From the NCBI RefSeq assembly GCF_900096915.1, contig NZ_FMYK01000005.1, positions 1-64,000 on the forward strand: a stretch of DNA of 64,000 nt, written 5' to 3'. Every line of letters begins with the position of its first letter. The first letter of the stretch is position 1. The notes under the pieces were generated by a model that did not search any database, was not told where the DNA came from, and saw nothing but the letters and a program-made list of their open reading frames with translations. This document shows positions 34,575 through 43,899 of the stretch, piece after piece. The position numbers and the translations under genes were made by a program. Source of the DNA: Acinetobacter marinus (lineage in GTDB: Bacteria > Pseudomonadota > Gammaproteobacteria > Pseudomonadales > Moraxellaceae).

Positions 34575-35629
34575 CTATTTTTTTCGTTGTTGGAATAGCC
34601 AATCTCTTACACCTTTGAGTTGATAGGCATAATCAAAGGAATACATGTGCTCTGTACCGCCACCCGTTGCACCTTTGGGTGGGACTGTATTTGGACTAAA
34701 TTGCACAAAATTAATCGCTTTACCTTGCTTGATTAAGGCTTGGATTTTCTGCTCTTTTTCTTGATCAGGTAACTGTGCCGAAAACTCAGTCTGGGCAAAT
34801 TCAACCTGATCGGCGTTCAACATTGCGCCCACTTCACGCATGCCTTTTGATGCTTTTTCATCACCAGCAGAGACGATATAAAAGAATTTTTGCTTGGCAA
34901 GTGGTTGTAAAACATTAATATCCCACTGGCTGCCAACAAACAGCGATGCGGCAAAAAAATCAGGATGTGTCGCATTCAAATAAAAGGAAATCATGCCACC
35001 CATCGACTGCCCTGTGGTATAGATGCGATTTCGGTCAATCGGATATTGTGCAATCACAGCATTTAACAGGCGAAATGAAATATCGACCTCATCCGTGGTT
35101 TGCCATTGGTCATTGACACCTGCTTCAGGTCCAGAAAATGCAGGCACCAAGACAAAACTTGGATTTTGCGCTTGGCTCTGTTCAGTCGCCCAAATGATTC
35201 CCCCATAGCCTTGCATTAGTGGCGCAATCGCACCCTTGCTTACCGTGCTGGCATCCGCAATAAACTGCACCAGCGGATAGCGTTTGGATGGATCGTAATT
35301 TTTTGGGATATACAAGTTGTACATCATGGTCTTGCCCGTCACTTTATCCTGAAATGACAGGGTTTTAAACTGCGGTGCAATCTCTGCTCGCATCTTGAGT
35401 AGCGTGGTATCATAAGATTTATCCACACCACCATACGATCGATCCCACGTGCTTGTGAAGATGTTGCTTTGTCTGTCGCTGTGTTGGCTGTCGTCATCGT
35501 AGTTGTTGCCGTACTTTGAGAAGTTGTACTTGACTGGCATGCCGTCAAGCCCAAAAGTGCTATAGACAGTGGCATCATGTGTAGTGACACCGAACCTAAA
35601 CCCAACTTTCGTTTGAATCGTTTATCCAT
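34575..35629 (-). pseudogene. Lipoprotein alpha/beta hydrolase with a frameshift
   Basis: Two overlapping reading frames make one gene. The first frame (from 35629) begins MDKRFKRK with AGGAG six bases upstream and gives a lipoprotein signal ending LLGLTAC, then a Ser/Thr-rich linker to GIDR. The homologous continuation SYGGVDKSYDTTLLKM is in another frame and runs to 34575. It encodes an esterase-like alpha/beta hydrolase with nucleophile motif GQSMG and a TLSFQDKVTGKTMMYNLYIP start typical of PHB-depolymerase or feruloyl-esterase relatives. The shift maps to a GATCGATC at 35437-35444; one extra GATC unit would restore a 352-residue protein. It may be a pseudogene, a switchable gene or a sequencing error. 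Confidence 0.75.
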
Positions 35630-35687
35630 GTCGGTCTCCTCTGATCTAGTGTGTTCTACGTTATGCTTCTCATCATATCAGCAAAGC

Positions 35688-35714
35688 ACTCAACTCAACT
35701 CAACTCAACTCAAC
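35688..35714. repeat. Pentanucleotide microsatellite (ACTCA)5
   Basis: Five perfect tandem copies of ACTCA plus two bases. It lies between the stop of xth and the start of the frameshifted hydrolase lipoprotein, about 60 bases upstream of that gene's start codon. Confidence 0.92.
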
Positions 35715-35719
35715 AACCA

Positions 35720-36541
35720 TTAAGCAATCTTATAGTCAATGATCACAGGGGCATGGTCGCTAAACCATTGTTCTTTATACACCCAAGCATTGACGGTGCG
35801 GTCTTTCCAGTCAGGTGAGCAAGCATGGTAATCAATGCGCCAACCGACGTTATTGGCACGGGCTTGACCTCGGTTCGACCACCACGAATACAGCTCGGCT
35901 TCTTCACGAACCACACGGAAAGTATCGACATAACCCAAATCATCATAAATATGATCCAGCCACGCACGCTCGTGTGGCAGACAGCCTGACGATTTTTGAT
36001 TGCCTGACCAGTTTTTAATGTCGATGCGCTTATGCACGATGTTGTAGTCGCCACAGACGATGATGGATTTATTTTGCTGACGCCAATCACTTAGAATTTG
36101 TTCGTATTTTTCTAAAAAAATCTCTTTGCGAGCTTGCGCCTCATCACCCGATGAGCCAGATGGCAAATACAATGAACAGATAAAGACATTTTCAGGTAGA
36201 CCTAAATCAAACTCGGCACTGACAAAACGCCCTTGTGTATCGGCAAGTTCAAAACCTAAACCATTGGTGATGCTGACAAAAGGCAGACGACTATACACCG
36301 CTGTGCCTGCATAGCCTGATTTTTCTGCTTCAAACATATGCACATGCCAGCCTTCAGGCTTAAACGCATCCGTCCATTGATGTTCGCTAATGCGTGTTTC
36401 TTGCATACAGACCACATCGGCTTCGGACTGTTCGAGCCATTCAAAAAAGCCTTTTTTATGTGCAGCACGCAGTCCATTCACATTGATTGAAACCACACGT
36501 AAAATTTTTGTCTCACTTGGATAGCTATCCTTTGGTATCAT
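35720..36541 (-). CDS. xth: Exodeoxyribonuclease III
   Basis: A 273-residue AP endonuclease/3'-exonuclease of base excision repair. The family motifs are SINVNGLRAA, CMQETRI (metal-binding Glu), YLPSG, VCGDYNIVH (catalytic Asp and Asn), WRIDYHACS and the final SDHAPVI (catalytic Asp-His). The ATG at 36541 was chosen because earlier in-frame codons run into the divergent pyrE gene. It starts 52 bases from pyrE on the other strand. Confidence 0.9.
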   Translation of the reverse strand: MIPKDSYPSETKILRVVSINVNGLRAAHKKGFFEWLEQSEADVVCMQETRISEHQWTDAFKPEGWHVHMFEAEKSGYAGTAVYSRLPFVSITNGLGFELADTQGRFVSAEFDLGLPENVFICSLYLPSGSSGDEAQARKEIFLEKYEQILSDWRQQNKSIIVCGDYNIVHKRIDIKNWSGNQKSSGCLPHERAWLDHIYDDLGYVDTFRVVREEAELYSWWSNRGQARANNVGWRIDYHACSPDWKDRTVNAWVYKEQWFSDHAPVIIDYKIA

Positions 36542-36593
36542 GCCGAGCAGTATCCTTATTTCAGATTCACATTTCAAAACTGGAGCATAACAC

Positions 36594-37241
36594 ATGACGA
36601 CCAATACTTTTCAAGCCCAAGCATTTATCGAATTGGCATTATCCCGTGGTGTGCTCAAGTTTGGTGAATTTACCTTAAAGTCTGGTCGTGTCAGCCCGTA
36701 TTTCTTCAATGCAGGCTTGCTCAATGATGGTGAAGCATTAGCACTGCTTGCCAGTGGCTATGCCGATCAACTCATGCATTGTGAAGGTGTAGAAGTGATC
36801 TTTGGACCTGCGTACAAAGGCATTCCGTTTGTAGCAGCAACCGCTGTGGCATTGGCGCAGAATCATCAAAAAAGCGTGCCGTGGGGCTTTAACCGCAAAG
36901 AAGCCAAAGATCATGGCGAAGGTGGTGTCTTGGTTGGTGCCAGCGTTGCAGGAAAAAAAGTCTGGATCATTGATGATGTGATCACCGCAGGCACAGCGAT
37001 TCGTGAAGTGGTCACGATCTTAAAAAATGCAGGTGCAGAAATCGCAGGTGTATTGGTGGCGTTAGACCGCCAAGAACGTGGTCAAGGTGAATTGTCCGCG
37101 ATTCAAGAAGTGCAAAAAGAACTGAATATTCCAGTACATGCTTTGATTACCATGACCGATTTGATGGATTATTTAGAGCAAAAAGGTGAAACGTCGTCTT
37201 TGGAAAATATGCAGGCGTATCGTCGCCAATATGGTATTTAA
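36594..37241 (+). CDS. pyrE: Orotate phosphoribosyltransferase
   Basis: PyrE joins orotate to PRPP to make orotidine 5'-phosphate in pyrimidine synthesis. The 215-residue protein has FTLKSGRVSPYFFNAG near the start, the flexible catalytic loop around NRKEAKDHGEGG, and the PRPP-binding motif WIIDDVITAGTAI (about 123-135). GGAG lies eight bases before the ATG. It is divergent from xth and followed by a terminator. Confidence 0.95.
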   Translation: MTTNTFQAQAFIELALSRGVLKFGEFTLKSGRVSPYFFNAGLLNDGEALALLASGYADQLMHCEGVEVIFGPAYKGIPFVAATAVALAQNHQKSVPWGFNRKEAKDHGEGGVLVGASVAGKKVWIIDDVITAGTAIREVVTILKNAGAEIAGVLVALDRQERGQGELSAIQEVQKELNIPVHALITMTDLMDYLEQKGETSSLENMQAYRRQYGI

Positions 37242-37278
37242 GGATTTTTAATTATTAACAATCAATGATTTGAAAAGC

Positions 37279-37314
37279 AAAAACCACAGCACGATAGTTC
37301 GGCTGTGGTTTTTT
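37279..37314. terminator. Bidirectional terminator after pyrE
   Basis: AAAACCACAGC and GCTGTGGTTTT form an 11-bp stem around an 11-base loop, with T residues on both strands. It serves pyrE on the plus strand and the secreted-protein gene on the minus strand. Confidence 0.85.
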
Positions 37315-37353
37315 AATGCGCTCAAGATTTTGCAGAACGAATATTTTGAAAAC

Positions 37354-37749
37354 TTATGAGCAAACAGGTGCGAGTTTTTCAACACGCTTATATTTCAGCT
37401 GTGCAGATTTACCTTCTGGTAGACTTTGCTCAAGGATCAAATCCGTCGCACTCAAAGTATGAATGGTCAAGGTTTGCGTCACTTCGCCATCTTCACGGAT
37501 TTCGACATTTTTGCCATTCACGGTGTAGTCATATTCTTCTTGATCGACGGGTTCGTTTGATGCATCTTCGCAGTCGAATGCATACATGGTGATTTTACCA
37601 TTACGAAGCTCAGTCACGTTGGCAATGCCATCGTCGACTTTGTTATAAGCCCAGAAACCATCTGCTGCGCCAGCAAATACTGAAGTACTTGCCACAGTCA
37701 ATAGCGCTGAGCATGCGAGGGAGAACACAGCTTTTTGTTTGAATTTCAT
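37354..37749 (-). CDS. Small secreted protein of unknown function
   Basis: A 131-residue precursor with signal peptide MKFKQKAVFSLACSALLTVA...VFA (cleavage near residue 26). The mature part starts GAADGFWAYNKVDDG and consists of beta-strand-like segments with two cysteines, one at the extreme C-terminus, which could form a disulphide. The layout (GFWxx, then EIREDGEVTQTLTIHTLSATDLIL) resembles small beta-barrel periplasmic proteins, but I cannot assign it. Confidence 0.65.
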   Translation of the reverse strand: MKFKQKAVFSLACSALLTVASTSVFAGAADGFWAYNKVDDGIANVTELRNGKITMYAFDCEDASNEPVDQEEYDYTVNGKNVEIREDGEVTQTLTIHTLSATDLILEQSLPEGKSAQLKYKRVEKLAPVCS

Positions 37750-37905
37750 GCGAAGTCACCTTACAAAAGTTAACAATTCGCAAATCATAAGTCACTCTGC
37801 AAAAATGTCTAGTATTTAGACAGAACTGCTCAGTCTGATTTCTCAAGCTGAGCTTTCATCATGTGATCACATTTGTTGGGAATCCAAACGACTGTGCGCC
37901 AAATT

Positions 37906-38904
37906 TCAACGTGCACCGACCCAATGCGGATAAATCGGTTGTTGCTTTGTGAGATCATTCAATTGCTGTAGATGCTCCTCGTCGAGTTGCCAATTGATCA
38001 CATTCAAATTGTCGAGCAATTGCTTTTCATTTCTCGCACCGATAATGACATTACTCACGGTCGGTTGCTGTAAAACCCAGTTTAAAGCCACTTGTGCAAT
38101 GCTCACCTGATAAATCTCAGCCAATTTTTCTAATAAATCCACCACATCAAACAGTAACTCATCATTAATTGGCGGTGCGCCAAGATCTCCACCAGACTGG
38201 ATACGCCCTTGTTGCATTATCTGATCACGACGAATTTTCCCTGTTAAGCGCCCCCAACCCAGCGGACTCCATACCATCAACCCCATCTGTTGATCGATCA
38301 ATAATGGTTGTAACTCTTGCTCATAATCTCGTCCAATCAGTGAGTAATAGCCCTGATAAACCACATATTTTTCAAGATTTAATCGCTCTGAAATTGACAA
38401 AGATTTCATCAATTGCCATGCGGCAAAATTGGAACAGCCGATATAGCGCACCTTGCCACTTTGCACCATCGACTCTAAAGTGCGTAAAGTTTCTTCAATC
38501 GGTGTGCTGGCATCAAAGCCGTGCATCAAATACAGATCAATATAATCCGTTTGCAAGCGTTTCAGGCTGGCATCTAAGGCATTGTGCAAATGAAAACGAG
38601 ACGAGCCCTGATCATTTGCACCTTCGCCCATTTTAAATGTCGCTTTGCTACTAATGATGGCTTGTTCACGTCGCCCTTTGAGTGCTTCACCGAGTACCGC
38701 CTCAGCGTCACCTTGAGAATAGACATTGGCAGTGTCAAAGAAGTTCACTCCATTCGCAAAGCACATATCAAGTAAGCGTTTTGCTTCTCGTACATCGGTT
38801 TGTCCCCATTTGCCAAAAAAATCATTACTGCCTGCAAATGTCGCTGTACCAAAACTCAGCGCAGGCACTTTCAAACCTGAATTGCCAAGATTACGATAGA
38901 TCAT
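37906..38904 (-). CDS. Aldo-keto reductase
   Basis: A 332-residue NADPH-dependent oxidoreductase of the voltage-channel-beta/aryl-alcohol type. It has GTATFAGSNDFFGKWGQTD, FFDTANVYSQGDAE (catalytic Asp and Tyr), KATFKMGEG (Lys), YLMHGFD (His) and the cofactor-binding end IIGARNEKQLLDNL. Substrate unknown. The ATG at 38904 was preferred over a GTG three codons upstream. Confidence 0.85.
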   Translation of the reverse strand: MIYRNLGNSGLKVPALSFGTATFAGSNDFFGKWGQTDVREAKRLLDMCFANGVNFFDTANVYSQGDAEAVLGEALKGRREQAIISSKATFKMGEGANDQGSSRFHLHNALDASLKRLQTDYIDLYLMHGFDASTPIEETLRTLESMVQSGKVRYIGCSNFAAWQLMKSLSISERLNLEKYVVYQGYYSLIGRDYEQELQPLLIDQQMGLMVWSPLGWGRLTGKIRRDQIMQQGRIQSGGDLGAPPINDELLFDVVDLLEKLAEIYQVSIAQVALNWVLQQPTVSNVIIGARNEKQLLDNLNVINWQLDEEHLQQLNDLTKQQPIYPHWVGAR

Positions 38905-39081
38905 GTTCCTCACCCTTTTTCATTGGAATGCTGAATAATCTACCCTGCACCTCAGCCTGACCAAAGGAGCTATGTCACAGCCAAGATGTGATAAATATCA
39001 CATGCCAAATATATAATATTGATTTTTAACGATTTAAAGTGAAAATTAAGATGCTGATATTCTGAAGTAAATGCTTGGCTT

Positions 39082-39678
39082 TTACAGTGCTGCCTGCTCA
39101 CTGATGATTCTGCTTAAGGTCTCCCGAGAAATCCCTAGATACGACGCAATCATGGTTTTGGGAATGCGATCAATCAGTCCAGGATAATCCTCTTGTAAAC
39201 TATGTAATCGTTCCTGTGCTCGCCCACGTACAAAACATAAAATACGCTTTTGGAATAGCATGTTTGAGGCTTTTTCGAGCTGATAAAAATATGCCTTAAT
39301 CTCTGGAAACTCAGCACATAACTGCTGTTGATCTGTAAAGGAAAGGCTCCAAGCGACACAAGACTCGATACACTCCACATTAAATTTAGAAGCGGTGTGA
39401 CACTCGAAGGCTTCAAGATCGGTGATCCACTGCCCTTCGAGCGCAAACTGAGTAATAAATTCTTTGCCCTCAGTCGAAAGATTGGACAATTTCATCACGC
39501 CTTGGCTGATCAAAAAGCGCAAACGCACCTGATCATGCTGATGAATGATGATTTGATTTTTCTTAAAGTGATGCAGGTGGAAATAGGATTGAATACGCTG
39601 AAATTGCACATCATCGAAGTCCACATACTGCTGTAAATGGGCTTTTAACATCTGTGCATGATTCACTGTATTTAACAT
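39082..39678 (-). CDS. Crp/Fnr-family transcriptional regulator
   Basis: A 198-residue protein with an N-terminal cyclic-nucleotide-binding-like beta domain (NQIIIHQHDQVRLRFLISQGVMKLS) and a compact C-terminal helix-turn-helix (IPKTMIASYLGISRETLSRI). It lacks the N-terminal iron-sulphur cysteines of Fnr. It lies 170 bases from the aldo-keto reductase gene on the same strand, but whether it controls it is unknown. Confidence 0.82.
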   Translation of the reverse strand: MLNTVNHAQMLKAHLQQYVDFDDVQFQRIQSYFHLHHFKKNQIIIHQHDQVRLRFLISQGVMKLSNLSTEGKEFITQFALEGQWITDLEAFECHTASKFNVECIESCVAWSLSFTDQQQLCAEFPEIKAYFYQLEKASNMLFQKRILCFVRGRAQERLHSLQEDYPGLIDRIPKTMIASYLGISRETLSRIISEQAAL

Positions 39679-39727
39679 CGTTATTCAACTCTAAAATAAA
39701 TACGTTCTAGCCTTTGTCTAGGCTAAT

Positions 39728-40825
39728 TTACTGTCCCATCGTGTTATTTTTTAACATATTCGGCTGTTCATCCACTCGGATAAAGTTGCGCATCAGCGCC
39801 TTGGCTTTTGGTGCAAAACTCTGCATGGTGGAAAACTTGATCTGATTATCTCGCACTTCATTATGGGTTGCCAAATCTCGATTATTCTCACTACTACCAA
39901 AGGCAAAACCTCGATCGGCATTACAATAACGTCGATTGCCATTGCGTGAAGCCAGCCAAATTTGTGGCTGTTTGCTCACTTGATCCAGCACAAACACGTT
40001 GTTCAAGATACGATTAAAAGTCGGTGCTTGATGACGAATCGTACCGCCTTCACCACAGTTCCGATAGAGAAAAATTGCCCCATTTTTGGCATTGATAAAG
40101 CGATTATCTTGAATCACATTGTACGCCGAACCATCAATCGCAAGCACTTCACGGGATTTGGTCTGCACATTAAAGACATTGTTTTTAATCAAATTATTTG
40201 CACTTTCTGCATCCAGATAGAGTGCCAATGCCTTGGATTGCCCAATAAATTGACTATTTTGCAAAGTGACATGATGTACTCCAGGTGCAAAATACATCAT
40301 ATTGCTGTCGCCTGCCCGCAGGATCAGCCGATCTAAGGTAATGGTGTGTGGTGCAGCGGCTTGTGCGCGTTTGCTATGTCCCGCCTGTTGCGAAGACTGT
40401 TTAAGCAATTTACCTTGACCGTTTCTCGCCATACCTTGTATACGTAGCGCATTACTGATGTCACAATTTTTAATCTGAATATCATGCGGTACAGACCAAC
40501 CCGTTTTGCTTTGTTTCGATGTAATCAATACTGATGGCGATGCAAACTTTGCTTGTAGTTTTGCACCTTGACAATCAAGGCTGGTATTCGAGGCAGTGTC
40601 TCCTTCAAAGATCAGTTGCTTATCGACTTTGGCATGCTTGGGTAATGTTAAATGACAATTGATTTTGACCGACGTATTTTGCTTGGTCGCTGGTGCCAGC
40701 ACATCGTTTAAAACCTGTGCCATGCAATTTTCCACCTTGGCAAAGCTGATCGAACTACTCACCAATAAAACAGCACATCCCGCCAATTTTCCTAGGCATT
40801 GTTGATGTTTCTTATGATTTTGCAT
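39728..40825 (-). CDS. Secreted right-handed beta-helix protein
   Basis: A 365-residue protein with a signal peptide (cleavage near SFA, residue 29). The mature part has repeated strands of the PbH1 type: IQIKNCDISN, ITLDRLILRAGDS, VTLQNSQFIGQS, NLIKNNVFNVQ, NVIQDNRFINAKN, NRILNNVFVLD and NEVRDNQIKFST. Such folds occur in pectate lyases, alginate epimerases and NosD-like proteins, so a carbohydrate-related role is possible but no catalytic residues could be assigned. Confidence 0.75.
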   Translation of the reverse strand: MQNHKKHQQCLGKLAGCAVLLVSSSISFAKVENCMAQVLNDVLAPATKQNTSVKINCHLTLPKHAKVDKQLIFEGDTASNTSLDCQGAKLQAKFASPSVLITSKQSKTGWSVPHDIQIKNCDISNALRIQGMARNGQGKLLKQSSQQAGHSKRAQAAAPHTITLDRLILRAGDSNMMYFAPGVHHVTLQNSQFIGQSKALALYLDAESANNLIKNNVFNVQTKSREVLAIDGSAYNVIQDNRFINAKNGAIFLYRNCGEGGTIRHQAPTFNRILNNVFVLDQVSKQPQIWLASRNGNRRYCNADRGFAFGSSENNRDLATHNEVRDNQIKFSTMQSFAPKAKALMRNFIRVDEQPNMLKNNTMGQ

Positions 40826-40965
40826 GGTTCATCCAATTCACATCTGATTTTTTTAACTTAGCAGAAATGACCAACAATACAAGGGAGATACTGTCTATTC
40901 CTTGATGGCTTCGGTCTGAAACCAGTGTTTTTAAAGTTGTATTGTTTTGATTAAGATTTTTAAAA

Positions 40966-41235
40966 TCAGTGTTTTAGAAATTGCCAAATCACTAAGCCTG
41001 CAATGATCGCAGGTACAGCAAATACAATCAGTAAAATAGGGAGCTCTTGACTCACGCTATAGCCCGCTTTTGATACACCGATCCACATATTGATCAAGCT
41101 CACCACAAGCCATACTGGAATAAAGGCTTTTGCAGCCATAGCATATTGCGGTGCGTCGACACCCCATAATTTCCCAAAGAGCAAAAACACGCCGAGCAAT
41201 ACAATGCCACCGCCGATCACCATTGCCATATGCAT
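40966..41235 (-). CDS. Small integral membrane protein
   Basis: An 89-residue protein with three predicted membrane helices (AMVIGGGIVLLGVFLLFG, FIPVWLVVSLINMWIGV, PILLIVFAVPAIIAGLVIWQF). Function unknown. The ATG at 41235 has AAGGAG seven bases upstream. It lies 100 bases downstream of an SDR gene on the same strand and may share its transcript. Confidence 0.75.
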   Translation of the reverse strand: MHMAMVIGGGIVLLGVFLLFGKLWGVDAPQYAMAAKAFIPVWLVVSLINMWIGVSKAGYSVSQELPILLIVFAVPAIIAGLVIWQFLKH

Positions 41236-41334
41236 GTTCAATCTCCTTTTTAAATCATGATTAGCTTACTGTTTGTTTTTTATTTCGAAAAAGTACGGTC
41301 ACCGAGATGATGACCGCTCTCGAAAATCTTTCAA

Positions 41335-42108
41335 TTATTTTGTGGTATAACCACCATTGACTAAGATCGTCTGCCCAGTCATCCACCACCCATCAGAGAC
41401 TAAGAAGCGAATCCACGGCACGATATCTTCAATATCTGTCAAACCGGTTTTAGACTGTGGTGAAAGTGCTGCAGCAGTTTTGTGATATGCCACAGCATCT
41501 TCGCCTTCCGCAGGATAGAAAAATGGCGTATCCATAGGACCAGGTCCGATGGCGGTGACAGAGATACCACGATCACCAACTTCTTTTGAGACTGCACGGG
41601 TGTAATGTTCTACAGGGGCTTTGGTGCCTGCATAGGCTGCATAAAACGGTGTATACGCACCAAGTAATGAGGTGACAATGGTACAAATCTTACCTTGGTC
41701 GCTGACATTTTTCGCTGCTTCTTTGAGGAAGAAAAATGCAACTTTTGAGTTCACATCACTCATTTCATCAAATTCGGCTTCACTGATTTCCGCTATTGGC
41801 TTTTTCAGCACTTTACCCACGGTATTGACCGCAATATCGATTGAGCCCATGGCTTGTTTTGCATCAGCAAAGAGCTTTTCCACTGCATCCGCACGACGTA
41901 AATCATACTGAAAGGCAAATGCTTCTGCGCCTGCTGCTTTAATCGCTGCGACAGTATTCTCTGCATCTTTAGCTGAACTTTCACTGTTGTAATGAATAGC
42001 AACGGCTTTAGCACCTTGTTTGGCGAGATCAGTCGCCAATAAACCACCGAGGTTTTTTGCGCCACCTGCGATGAGTATAGTTTTACCTGTGATGTCGTGT
42101 TGTGACAT
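41335..42108 (-). CDS. Short-chain dehydrogenase/reductase
   Basis: A 257-residue SDR oxidoreductase with the cofactor motif in ILIAGGAKNLGG (a variant of TGxxxGxG), NTVGK, and the catalytic Tyr-X3-Lys in YAGTK. The C-terminus ends MTGQTILVNGGYTTK, typical of FabG-like SDRs. Substrate unknown. It is divergent from a LysR regulator 130 bases away. Confidence 0.85.
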   Translation of the reverse strand: MSQHDITGKTILIAGGAKNLGGLLATDLAKQGAKAVAIHYNSESSAKDAENTVAAIKAAGAEAFAFQYDLRRADAVEKLFADAKQAMGSIDIAVNTVGKVLKKPIAEISEAEFDEMSDVNSKVAFFFLKEAAKNVSDQGKICTIVTSLLGAYTPFYAAYAGTKAPVEHYTRAVSKEVGDRGISVTAIGPGPMDTPFFYPAEGEDAVAYHKTAAALSPQSKTGLTDIEDIVPWIRFLVSDGWWMTGQTILVNGGYTTK

Positions 42109-42237
42109 GTTGAATCCTTCTACATTTTTATGGAGGATTTTTATACTAGATCACAATTTATTGCCTTCATAGTGGATAAAATTGAATATATTATTCAAAA
42201 TGTCTGCATAATCATTCAGCTTTATTTTGAGCACATT

Positions 42238-43125
42238 ATGGAAACGATTGAACGCTTGAGAACTTTTTGCTTGGTTGCAGATAAACAATCCTTTGCCCAA
42301 GCTGCCAATCAACTTGGCTTACCACGCTCGACTGTGACCTATACCATTCAGGCTTTAGAAAAAGAATATGAAGTGCTATTGTTTTATCGCACCACACGCA
42401 AAGTCACACTCACCCATGAAGGTGAACTTTTTTATGACGAGGCAATGCGACTTATCAGCCAGCTCAAAGAGCTCAATCGCTTTAAAGCACAAATTCGCCA
42501 CCAACAAGGCAAGATCAGTATTGGCTTACCAAAGCGCATGGCAACGCAAATCCTCATTCCACATCTACATGAATTTTATGAAAAATATCCTGATGTTAAA
42601 GTCTTGATCAATGGCAGTGATGACTTTTCCAATTTGCTTGAAGATCAGCTGGATTGCGTAGTACGAGTCGGTGCTGTGCAAGATGATTATTTGATTCGTC
42701 GCCCTGTTACAGAGGTTTCATTTTCAACGCTTGTTTCGCCAAGCTATATCGAAAAATTGGGCGCACCCACTGACTTAAACGCACTCGAAGCGCACTTTGC
42801 TGTGGACTATCATGTAGCGAAGAACTATGCGGAATTTAGCGTTTTGGACTTTCATGATCAAAAAGTCAAAATCCCATATCGGCTGTTAGTTGAAAATACC
42901 GAAGCTTATATTCATGCAGGTTTGGCTGGGCATGGCATGATCCAGATTCCTTATTTTGATGCCAAAAGTCATATCGACAATGGCGCATTGGTTCCAATCT
43001 TTACCGAGATACCTGCGCTCAAATTGCCAATTAACATTTTGCTCGCTGACCGCAAATATCGCCCTAAATATTTGCAAGATTTTGTCGAGTGGTTACAACC
43101 ATTGTTAATCAAAAACTTGTGTTAG
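42238..43125 (+). CDS. LysR-family transcriptional regulator
   Basis: A 295-residue LysR protein starting METIERLRTFCLVADKQSFAQAANQLGLPRSTVTYTIQALE, the winged helix; the rest is an effector domain of the type that includes RTTRKVTLTHEG. It is divergent from the SDR gene, which it probably controls. The ATG at 42238 was chosen because the open upstream 36 codons are hydrophobic and unlike the family. Confidence 0.88.
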   Translation: METIERLRTFCLVADKQSFAQAANQLGLPRSTVTYTIQALEKEYEVLLFYRTTRKVTLTHEGELFYDEAMRLISQLKELNRFKAQIRHQQGKISIGLPKRMATQILIPHLHEFYEKYPDVKVLINGSDDFSNLLEDQLDCVVRVGAVQDDYLIRRPVTEVSFSTLVSPSYIEKLGAPTDLNALEAHFAVDYHVAKNYAEFSVLDFHDQKVKIPYRLLVENTEAYIHAGLAGHGMIQIPYFDAKSHIDNGALVPIFTEIPALKLPINILLADRKYRPKYLQDFVEWLQPLLIKNLC

Positions 43126-43254
43126 CTCATCACTCGATATGGTTACAGAAGCACGACTTTTCTTTTTTGCGTGCTATGTTTTACTGCTTGAAAGTCACTG
43201 CAAATAGCCACTTGTAAAAAAGCCATTTATAAAAATCAATGAGGAAAATAGATC

Positions 43255-43899
43255 ATGCAAAATATCGATGCTGAACTGCCAAAAGAATTACTTGATGAAT
43301 TGATGCAGTTGATTGCGAGCCAAGGGAAAATTGTAGCAATTAAGCATTTGAGGGAGCATAGTGATTATGGCTTAAAAGATGCCAAAGACATCGTTGATAT
43401 GCTTGCACAAAGTGGCGAACTGTACAATAAACTTGAACATTCTGATGAGCCAAACGGTAATTTTGAGCTGTATGAAGTGCAAGCACCGAGCGAGTTTAAA
43501 ACCCTGCGTCTGGAACATGACACCCGCCAATTATTTGTGCATTTTCAACAAGGTGGTAAAGCGCAAATCGATGAGACACACCCAAAATGGGATGAGATCA
43601 TGCAGCATTTTTACAATAAAACTTACCCCAATGTCGACGCTGTATTTCAAGATAAAAACCGACATTCACATTTATTTGGCAAGGTTTTCCAAGATGCATT
43701 GAATGCGCGTGCTGGTGATCGAATCAGCTCACATCAGCAAAGCAGCAGTATCGGTTTTCAATCTGCTCAAGATCTAGACAACGAACCTGTGCGCCGTCAA
43801 GCAGGCGTCGAAGATCTCACCAAATCCTCAGGGAAAAAATGGATCATCATTGCTATGCTGATTGTGGTGATTGCGCTTTTACTCATCATATTTCGCTAG
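43255..43899 (+). CDS. L7/L12 C-terminal-domain-like protein with a C-terminal membrane anchor
   Basis: The 214-residue protein opens with a segment like the C-terminal domain of ribosomal protein L7/L12 (GKIVAIKHLREHSDYGLKDAKDIVDML, residues 24-50). The middle is polar (ending in SSHQQSSSIGF) and the last 18 residues form a membrane helix (WIIIAMLIVVIALLLIIFR), so the protein is predicted to be tail-anchored. GAGG precedes the ATG. Function unknown. Its 3' end overlaps the convergent LysR gene by 14 bases. Confidence 0.7.
   Translation: MQNIDAELPKELLDELMQLIASQGKIVAIKHLREHSDYGLKDAKDIVDMLAQSGELYNKLEHSDEPNGNFELYEVQAPSEFKTLRLEHDTRQLFVHFQQGGKAQIDETHPKWDEIMQHFYNKTYPNVDAVFQDKNRHSHLFGKVFQDALNARAGDRISSHQQSSSIGFQSAQDLDNEPVRRQAGVEDLTKSSGKKWIIIAMLIVVIALLLIIFR

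Noticed and set aside
35339..35629. The 96-residue lipoprotein-like frame as a separate small gene
   Set aside because: Its signal peptide and linker read directly into the hydrolase once the frame is shifted, and the end after GIDR is unlike any protein. It is the start of the frameshifted hydrolase.
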